Source: Xanthomonas sontii (GTDB taxonomy: Bacteria > Pseudomonadota > Gammaproteobacteria > Xanthomonadales > Xanthomonadaceae). From it: a stretch of 64,000 nucleotides of DNA. The DNA is taken from NCBI RefSeq assembly GCF_040529055.1, contig NZ_CP132342.1, positions 868,001-932,000 on the forward strand. The letters run 5' to 3'. Both the position numbers and the translations under genes were made by a program. Of the stretch, positions 58,161 to 64,000 are shown piece by piece. Numbering within the stretch: position 1 is the stretch's first letter; each line of letters begins with the position of its first letter. Under the pieces are notes generated by a model. It had not been told where the DNA came from and did no database searches. It saw only the letters and a list, made by a program, of their open reading frames with translations.

Positions 58161-58682
58161 GGAAACATCCTCGTGTCGAATCCCGGTCGCCCGGGGGGTG
58201 GGGGAGGGCGCAAACGCTACTATGTCGTCCGCATTATTTTTGCGACACGACGAGATAATATTTAGCTGCGGTATTGATTCGCATCGCACCTGACGGAATT
58301 TCACGACACATCGCGTTGGAAAATGCCGAGATCCATCGATGCTGCGGCGTGCGCTGCGCCACAGTGGCGACGAGGAAAGGATGAAAGATCCGCATGGTTT
58401 CGCGCGAATCCAGCCGAATTCCGCTGTTTCGGCTGGCTGCGTGCACGTCATGGGAATTTGTCTACGTTTCTGAAGCGGACTTTTCAGAAGTCAATAATCT
58501 TGATTTCAAGATAATCGGAGGTTGGCGATAGATAATCGCGCCAGATGATCCGGATATTGTCCGCCGCCACGAAACGCGTGGGCGGCGCAAGGACAGAAGC
58601 AGGACATCATCGACGTCGTGCGCGTCACGGCGTGTCTTGTCTATCGCCGTGCGCCGTCGGGATGGAACTCGCACCGCGGCAT
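58161..58682. other. Intergenic region upstream of the lipase gene
   Basis: About 520 bp without a credible gene. An AT-rich part next to the lipase start (ATTATTTTTGCGACACGACG followed by AGATAATATTT) is the likely promoter. A second AT-richer stretch near 58480-58520 (TCAATAATCTTGATTTCAAG) contains a short CTTGAT/ATCAAG-like inverted repeat. No RNA motif was recognised. Confidence 0.5.
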
Positions 58683-58715
58683 AAAAAAGCCGGCGGACCT
58701 TGCGGGCCGCCGGCT
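58683..58715 (-). terminator. Rho-independent terminator
   Basis: On the minus strand AGCCGGCGG...CCGCCGGCT forms a 9-bp stem followed by TTTTTT. It lies 44 bp after the stop of the 151-residue exported protein gene. Confidence 0.9.
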
Positions 58716-58758
58716 GCGATCGACGTTGCTGGCCCGCGCGCGGGCCAGCGGAACGGGG

Positions 58759-59214
58759 TCAGCGCACCTGGTACAGCACGGTGGCGCCGGGCTTGGGTTC
58801 GAACGCGGGGACGGTCTGCTGTTTCAGCGGCGTGCCCTTGGCGTCCCACACCAGGGTGTCGGACGGGTATTCGTCCTTGCGGGTCATCGCATCGATCTGC
58901 TTGACGATCACGCTCGCGCCGGCGGGAACCTCGGGGTTCCAGGCGAACACGCCGAGCCTGCCGTAGAACACGGCCGGGGCGGTGGCGTCCAGGCGCCGAT
59001 CGGGGCACATCACCAGGCCGCGGTCGAGCATCACCCGCAGCGCGCCCACCGGCACGGCCTTCACCGCCGGCGAGGTGCGGTCGGTGCTATGGCCCGGGCA
59101 GACGTTGGCCGAGCGGGTCAGCATGTCCTCGACCACCTGCCGGTCGGACTGGGCCAGCGCGGGCAGGGCGACGGCGGCGAGGGCGAGTGTTGCGAGGGGG
59201 AATTTCCAGGGCAT
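58759..59214 (-). CDS. Small exported protein, function unknown
   Basis: A 151-residue protein with a signal peptide (about 1-22, ALPALAQ/S). The mature chain starts SDRQVVEDMLTRSANVCPGH and includes AVPVGALRVMLDRGLVMCPD, VFYGRLGVFAWNPEVPAG and a C-terminal KPGATVLYQVR. The two Cys residues (about 40 and 71) could form a disulfide in the periplasm. I do not recognise the family. It has its own terminator and an isolated position between two intergenic gaps. Confidence 0.8.
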   Translation of the reverse strand: MPWKFPLATLALAAVALPALAQSDRQVVEDMLTRSANVCPGHSTDRTSPAVKAVPVGALRVMLDRGLVMCPDRRLDATAPAVFYGRLGVFAWNPEVPAGASVIVKQIDAMTRKDEYPSDTLVWDAKGTPLKQQTVPAFEPKPGATVLYQVR

Positions 59215-59693
59215 GTCGAGACTCCTTCAATGGAGGAAAGACGCCGGGTTTTGCGGGACCTGCAAAGTGGGGGACAGGCGGCCGCGGCGGCGCGGGCCGA
59301 CTCTAGCAACGGTGCCGGCGGCGAATGCAAAGCGGGCGTGAGGGCGCTGGCTGGGCAACCGCTTCGGGCGTCGGGCGCTGCGCCGCGTGCGCTCCGCGTC
59401 GCCGCAGGGTCGCGGATGGAACCGCTCCGACCGTAGCGGCGCCGCTCGCTGTGTTGTCCAGCGTGCCGCCAGCGCGGAAAGCGTGCAATCGCGTGGCAAG
59501 GGATTCAGTCCGATCGCAATGGAACCCCGCATGTGCCGATGGCTTCACTCGTCGCGGCTGAAGCCGCTCCGCAGGGATGAAGCCTGCGTCTCCAACGAAT
59601 GCTGACCACCGCAAGGCCGGCCGCTCCCTGTGGGAGGGACTTCAGTCCCGACCGCAGCGAGGGTGGACGCACCGATCGCCCGCTCACAGCAAC
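59215..59693. other. Intergenic region with two palindromic repeats
   Basis: About 480 bp without a credible gene. It contains GTCGCGGCTGAAGCCGCTCC at 59551-59570 and TGTGGGAGGGACTTCAGTCC at 59630-59649, the same two palindromes that make up the 140-bp tandem unit at 13.1-13.7 kb, here single and about 80 bp apart. Confidence 0.7.
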
Positions 59694-60599
59694 TCAGCGA
59701 TACGGCCCCGGCCCGCGCCAGACCAGTTCGCCCTGGTGGTAGACCTGCAGCATGGTGATGACCTGGCGGGCGTCGCCGATGCTCTTCAGTTCCGGCGAGT
59801 CCGGCGGCAACGCGCGGCACTTGCCGGAGCCGCGGGTCAGGGCGATTTCCAGCGGGCAGACCATGCGGTACTCGGTGCCGGGCAGCAGGATGAACATCTC
59901 TTTCATGCCCTGCTGCTGCCAGGTGCGCAGCTGGCTCTCGCTGCCCAGGTCGTAATAGACCAGGTAGCCGCCGACCTCCAGGCTGGGCTGGGCCGCGTCC
60001 ATGTCGTGGCGGTTGCCACGGCTGCCGGGGCCGGCGGCCAGGCCGCTGTTGTCCGGGGCGGTGTCGGTATCGAGCGCGCCGGGCGGGCGCCCGGTCCAGG
60101 TCTGCGGACGGCGCTCGGTCGGCGGCGGCGGATTGCTGTCGGCGGTCTGCGCCGGGCTCGGCGCCGGGGCGTCCGCGGGCGGGGTGGGCGCCGGCGGTGC
60201 CGGACGCGGCTGCGGCGCCGGGGCGGGCGCGGGCGTGTCCGCCGCTTTCGGCGTATCGGTGCGATCGGGCGGCGGCACCGGGTCGTCGGACTGGGCGACC
60301 AGGGTGGATTGCACGGTGGTGGTGGCACGCGTGCGCTTGGGCGCGGCGGACGCCGGCGGCGGGCTGGGCTTGGGCGGCAGCGGCTTCACCGGCTTGTCGC
60401 TGTCGCCGAGGAAGTCCACGCGGATCCGGCTGCCGCCGGCCGCGCCCTGCGGCGTGGACATGGTGGGCTTGGCCGCATACAGCAGGGCGAGCGCCATCAG
60501 CACGTGCAGCAGCGCGCTGAGCAGCCAGGCGATCCAGCGCTGCCAGCGTTCGCTGCGGGTCTCGGCGGCGACGGGCGCGCGGTGCGACACGCGGCTCAT
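59694..60599 (-). CDS. TonB/GspC-like Pro-rich inner-membrane protein
   Basis: A 301-residue bitopic protein. One transmembrane helix (about 23-42: WIAWLLSALLHVLMALALLY) follows a short Arg-rich cytoplasmic tail; a long periplasmic Pro/Ala-rich linker (about 75-200: PPKPSPPPASAAPKRTR and similar) leads to a globular C-terminal domain (about 205-301) with EVGGYLVYYDLGSESQLRTW, MFILLPGTEYRMVCPLE and ITMLQVYHQGELVWRGPG. The architecture resembles TonB or secretin-associated clamp proteins, but the C-terminal domain is not a recognised TonB fold. No ExbB/ExbD genes are near. Role unknown. Confidence 0.8.
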   Translation of the reverse strand: MSRVSHRAPVAAETRSERWQRWIAWLLSALLHVLMALALLYAAKPTMSTPQGAAGGSRIRVDFLGDSDKPVKPLPPKPSPPPASAAPKRTRATTTVQSTLVAQSDDPVPPPDRTDTPKAADTPAPAPAPQPRPAPPAPTPPADAPAPSPAQTADSNPPPPTERRPQTWTGRPPGALDTDTAPDNSGLAAGPGSRGNRHDMDAAQPSLEVGGYLVYYDLGSESQLRTWQQQGMKEMFILLPGTEYRMVCPLEIALTRGSGKCRALPPDSPELKSIGDARQVITMLQVYHQGELVWRGPGPYR

Positions 60600-60822
60600 G
60601 CCGTCGCGGCGGCGTCGGGGAGGCCAGCCTTCATGCGGTTCCGGGGAGGGGGCGAACGTGGGAGGCCGCCATCGTACCGCTTGCGCCGGCAACGGCCATG
60701 GCAGCCGATGCGATGGCCGGCACCGGCCGACACCTGGCGTTCACGCGCTGGGCTGCCGGCCGACCACCGCCGCCGGCCGGCGGGACGAACCGAAGCGGCA
60801 CGGCCGCCGCCGTGCCCGTGGA

Positions 60823-62931
60823 TCAGACGTGGGCGCCGACCTTGAACACTTCCACCGCCTGGGTGAGCTGCGCCGACTGCTCCTCCAGCGAGCGCGCGGC
60901 GGTGCTGGCTTCTTCCACCAGCGCCACGTTCTGCTGGGTGGTTTCGTCCATGCGCGCGATGGTCTGGTTGACCTGGGCGATGCCGTTGGCCTGCTCGTGC
61001 GAGGCGGCGGAGATCTGGCCCATCAGGTCGGTGACGTGCTGCACGCTGGCCACCACCTGGTCCATGGTGGCGCCGGCCTGGTGCACCAGCGTGGCGCCGT
61101 GGGCGACGCGCTGCACCGAGTCGTCGATCAGGGTCTTGATCTCCTTGGCCGCGCCGGCCGAGCGGTGCGCGAGCGTGCCGACCTCCGCGGCCACCACCGC
61201 GAAACCCTTGCCCTGTTCGCCGGCGCGTGCGGCTTCCACCGCGGCGTTGAGGGCGAGGATGTTGGTCTGGAAGGCGATGCCGTCGATCACCGCGATGATG
61301 TCGGCGATGCGCTTGGAGGCGGCCTGGATGCCGTCCATGGTCGCCACCACCTGGCCGACCACGTCGCGCCCTTCGCTGGCCACGCCGGCCGCGCCCAGCG
61401 CCAGCTGGTTGGCGCGCTGGGCGTGCTCGGCGTTCTGCTTCACCGTGGAGGTCAGTTCCTCCATCGAAGCGGCGGTCTCTTCGAGGCTGGCCGCCTGCTG
61501 CTCGCTGCGCTTGGCCAGTTCCTGGTTGCCGCTGGCGATGTCCTCGGCGGCGAAGCCGATGCTGTTGGTGGTGCGCTGGATGTGCGCGACGATATCGGTG
61601 AGGCGGTGCACGGTGCTGTTGGCATCGTCGCGCATGGCGGCGAACACGCCATGGAAGTTGCCGCGCATGCGCACGGTGAGGTCGCCGTCGGCGATGCAGC
61701 GCAGCAGATCGGAGAACTTGGCCAGGTTGGCGTCGGCGGTGGCCATCATGGTGTCGAGGTTCTCGACCATGGTGCGGAAGGCGTGCTCGAACTGCTCCGG
61801 CTGACCGCGGTGGGCGAAGTTGCCGGCGCAGGCGGCTTCGGCCAGGGTGTGGATCTGCAGGTTGATCGCGTGCAGGTTCTGCTTGACCTGCTGCATCGCA
61901 GCGGTGATCGCGGCCTTCTCGCCGGGGTACTGGGCGATGTCCTGGCTGAGGTCGCCGATGGCGTAGCGGCCCATCACCTCGGTCATGCGCAACTGGGTCT
62001 GCACGTGCGCATCCACCAGGGCATTGGTGTCGGCGACCATGCGCCCGTACTCGCCGGGGAAGCGCTGCGCATCCATGCGGTAGCTGATGGCGCCGGCATC
62101 GTGGCGCGCAGCCATCTCGCGCTGTGCGGAAATCACCTCGTGCAGGCGCCGCTGCATCTGCTGCATGGCGCGCAGCAACTGCCCGGCCTCGTCGTGGGTG
62201 GTGACGGTGTCCGGGCTGCTCAGGTCGCCGGCGCCGATGCGCTCGGCCAGGCCCAGCGCCTGCCGCAGCGGCCGCACCACGCGGCGGGTGAGCAACAGCG
62301 CGATCAGCGTGCCCAGCAGCAGCGCCAGCACGGTGCAGCCGACCATCAGCAGGGCGAAGCCGCGCGCAGTGGCCATCGCTTCCTTGGCGGCCTGGCGGTT
62401 CTTGGCTTCCTGCAGGTCGATGAAGGCGTTGATGCTGGCCAGCCAGTCGACGAAGGCCGGGCGCGCTTGCTGCAGCAGCAGCGCCTGCGCCTGCACGGTG
62501 TCGCCGGCATCGCGCAGCTGCCGCACCTGCGCGATCAGCGGCATGGTGCGCGCTTCGATGCCCTGGATGCGCTGCAGGATGGTTTTCTCCTGGGCGTCGC
62601 TGGAGACGGCGAGCAGGGCATCGAGCGGCTGTGCGGCGCGCGCGTAGTCGCCGGCCAGCTTGTCGATGGTCTGCTCGGTCGCCTGCCGGCCGGCCGGATC
62701 GTCCAGCAGCACCACGTCGCGCAGGGCGATGGCGCGGTCGTGCACGCTGCCGCGGAAGTTGATCGCGTAGCGCTGCTTGACGCTGTTGACTTCGTTGATC
62801 GCGGTGAGTCGCTGGTCGATGCTGTGCACGCGCTGGATGCCGACCACGGTGAGCAGGACCATCAGCACGATGATCGTGAGGAAGCCGAGCGCGAGGCGCT
62901 GGCCGATGCGCAGATTGGAAAGGGCGTGCAT
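60823..62931 (-). CDS. Methyl-accepting chemotaxis protein with poly-HAMP linker
   Basis: A 702-residue chemoreceptor. TM1 about 12-33, a four-helix-type periplasmic domain about 34-190, TM2 about 191-213, HAMP and then the same long linker as the first receptor in this window (aligned parts: [56 protein letters not shown]). The signalling hairpin has [20 protein letters not shown] and [20 protein letters not shown]. No methyltransferase-docking pentapeptide. It has no associated binding protein, so it probably senses its ligand directly. Separated from the following gene by 337 bp. Confidence 0.95.
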   Translation of the reverse strand: MHALSNLRIGQRLALGFLTIIVLMVLLTVVGIQRVHSIDQRLTAINEVNSVKQRYAINFRGSVHDRAIALRDVVLLDDPAGRQATEQTIDKLAGDYARAAQPLDALLAVSSDAQEKTILQRIQGIEARTMPLIAQVRQLRDAGDTVQAQALLLQQARPAFVDWLASINAFIDLQEAKNRQAAKEAMATARGFALLMVGCTVLALLLGTLIALLLTRRVVRPLRQALGLAERIGAGDLSSPDTVTTHDEAGQLLRAMQQMQRRLHEVISAQREMAARHDAGAISYRMDAQRFPGEYGRMVADTNALVDAHVQTQLRMTEVMGRYAIGDLSQDIAQYPGEKAAITAAMQQVKQNLHAINLQIHTLAEAACAGNFAHRGQPEQFEHAFRTMVENLDTMMATADANLAKFSDLLRCIADGDLTVRMRGNFHGVFAAMRDDANSTVHRLTDIVAHIQRTTNSIGFAAEDIASGNQELAKRSEQQAASLEETAASMEELTSTVKQNAEHAQRANQLALGAAGVASEGRDVVGQVVATMDGIQAASKRIADIIAVIDGIAFQTNILALNAAVEAARAGEQGKGFAVVAAEVGTLAHRSAGAAKEIKTLIDDSVQRVAHGATLVHQAGATMDQVVASVQHVTDLMGQISAASHEQANGIAQVNQTIARMDETTQQNVALVEEASTAARSLEEQSAQLTQAVEVFKVGAHV

Positions 62932-63268
62932 GGGATCGGGGGAATGGGGGGAAGGAAGAGGGATCGACGGTGGGTGACGGCGGACGGGCAGGCAGGTTGC
63001 CTGCGCCCGCGTGACGCGCGCATGGCGCGGGTCCCCCGGGCCGGCGCATGGATAGCGGCGATGGCCTGTCGAACTGAAGGGAAGGGGCGAGGGCGTCCCC
63101 TGTGCCGTATCGGGAACGTGACGTTGTGCCGGTCTGCCGCGGCGGTGGCCGCCGGGTAGGTCAGGCAGGGCGCAGTGCCTGGCGAGCGACAAGACCAGGA
63201 GCGCGTCGCGCCGCCGCCGCGCGCAGGTGCAGCATGGCACCGCGCGCGGCCGGTGCTAAGGTCCGGGC
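62932..63268. other. Divergent intergenic region
   Basis: About 337 bp between the chemoreceptor and the YdeI-like gene. Very GC-rich; nothing recognisable besides an expected promoter pair. Confidence 0.45.
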
Positions 63269-63814
63269 ATGACCGGCGCCGCCGACCCGATCCGCTTCCA
63301 GGCGACACTGCTGCGTCCAGCCACGCCGCCGGACGCGTCCTGGTGTTTCCTGCTGCTGCCTGCGGCGGCCAGCGCCGCGCTGCCCACGCGTGGCCTGGCC
63401 AGCGTGGAGGGCCGGTTCGCCGGGCATCCGTTTCAGGCCACGCTGCAACCCGATGGGCAAGGCGGCCACTGGCTGCAGGTCGAGGAGGCGATGCTGGCGG
63501 CCGCGGCGGTCGAGGTCGGCACCACGATGACCCTGGAGATCGCGCCGGCGGCGGTGGAACCGGAACCCGTGCTGCCCGACGACCTGGCGCGCGCGCTGGT
63601 CGCGCATCCGCCTGCGCGTGCGGCCTGGGACACGCTGACCACGGTGGCGCGGCGCGACTGGATCTTCTGGATCGGCGCGGGCAAGCAGGCGCAGACGCGG
63701 GTCAAGCGCATCGCCAGCACTTGCGACATGCTCGCCGCGGGCAAGCGCCGGGTCTGCTGCTTCGATCGCTCGGGCATGTACAGCAAGGCCTTCGCCGCGC
63801 CGCAGGCGCAATGA
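63269..63814 (+). CDS. DUF1905/YdeI-type protein
   Basis: A 181-residue protein. The N-terminal half (FQATLLRPATPPDASWCFLL, then LPTRGLASVEGRFAGHPFQA) matches DUF1905, a small beta-barrel; the C-terminal half (LPDDLARALVAHPPARAAWD, LTTVARRDWIFWIGAGKQAQ, TRVKRIASTCDMLAAGKRR) matches the YdeI/OmpD-associated (bacteriocin-protection) domain. Fusions of these two are common. Function unknown; the YdeI domain is linked to resistance to antimicrobial peptides in some hosts. Confidence 0.9.
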   Translation: MTGAADPIRFQATLLRPATPPDASWCFLLLPAAASAALPTRGLASVEGRFAGHPFQATLQPDGQGGHWLQVEEAMLAAAAVEVGTTMTLEIAPAAVEPEPVLPDDLARALVAHPPARAAWDTLTTVARRDWIFWIGAGKQAQTRVKRIASTCDMLAAGKRRVCCFDRSGMYSKAFAAPQAQ

Positions 63815-63910
63815 GGTCATGGCGCGCACGCCTGGCGTGGCCGCCGTCGCGACAGGATCCTCGCAAGCGCCTGCCTATACTCCGTGACGTCCATCCATGA
63901 GGCCCACCGC

Positions 63911-64000
63911 ATGAGTGCATCCACCTCTTCGTCCGCCGCCGCCGCACCGGGCAGCCTGCGCCGCTCGGTGTCCAACACGCTCAAGGGCTCGGCCGGCAAC
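63911..64000 (+). CDS. Probable MFS/MHS-family transporter, 5' end only
   Basis: Thirty codons are visible before the window ends: MSASTSSSAAAAPGSLRRSV followed by SNTLKGSAGN. The segment LRRSVSNTLKGSAGN resembles the start of metabolite:H+ symporters (KgtP-like), where GSAGN precedes the first transmembrane helix with NLVEWYD. This is a prediction from a very short fragment. Confidence 0.55.
   Translation, partial: MSASTSSSAAAAPGSLRRSVSNTLKGSAGN

Noticed and set aside
60001..63159. A 1,052-codon frame opposite the second chemoreceptor
   Set aside because: The product is His/Gly/Leu-rich and lacks any recognisable domain; the minus-strand MCP is certain.

Overview
The window is very GC-rich, tightly packed bacterial DNA. 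Its gene content (RecBCD, an mla operon, a TerC exporter with a manganese riboswitch, non-phage tail-collar proteins, a FixJ-type two-component pair) and its dispersed GTGGGAGCGGCTTCAGCCGC and GAGAGGGGTTGGGGTGAGGG palindromes fit a xanthomonad, most likely Xanthomonas. The genus is an inference from gene content and repeat style; no marker gene such as rRNA is present and no tRNA was seen.

Layout. 0-7.3 kb: a patatin-like lipoprotein, a GYF_2/AIM24 protein, then a three-gene unit (outer-membrane porin, small periplasmic binding protein, chemoreceptor) and a PAP2 acid phosphatase. 7.4-13.1 kb: rhomboid protease, TerC exporter behind a yybP-ykoY-type riboswitch, an RlmI-like methyltransferase, a WYL regulator with a small monooxygenase, and glycerate kinase. 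13.1-13.7 kb is an array of 140-bp tandem repeats. 13.9-22.8 kb: small membrane proteins, an amino-acid permease, a sensor kinase/FixJ regulator pair, MgtC, RmuC and a two-Cys glutathione peroxidase. 22.9-23.8 kb is a large imperfect inverted repeat edged by hexanucleotide microsatellites. 23.9-28.2 kb is the mlaFEDCB-mlaA phospholipid transport operon. 28.5-36.4 kb holds three tail-collar paralogues, a DUF6916-like gene, an acetyltransferase and a 1,688-residue Calx-beta/Ig autotransporter. 36.6-37.6 kb is an intact IS481-family insertion with a GCTAGC target duplication.

37.7-47.2 kb is recC-recB-recD. Intergenic-type palindromes have become part of the RecB and RecD reading frames, and the recD start region is present in three 122-bp copies that form two 41-codon mini-ORFs chained by overlapping GTGA stop/starts. 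47.2-55.6 kb is an accessory, defence-like region: RhuM-family protein, HipBA with an operator palindrome, a fused HigA-Phd antitoxin followed by a broken ParE-like toxin, a clearly AT-richer two-gene cassette (a HEPN-like protein and a large protein with a possible restriction-nuclease-like C-terminus), and a membrane-anchored Mrr-type nuclease. The AT-rich pair at 51.5-54.7 kb is the best candidate for an undescribed system.

55.9-64 kb returns to ordinary chromosome: a DUF2306 membrane protein, a secreted lipase, two uncharacterised envelope proteins, a second poly-HAMP chemoreceptor, a YdeI/DUF1905 protein and the start of a probable MFS transporter. All domain names come from reading the translated sequence by eye; no database search was run.
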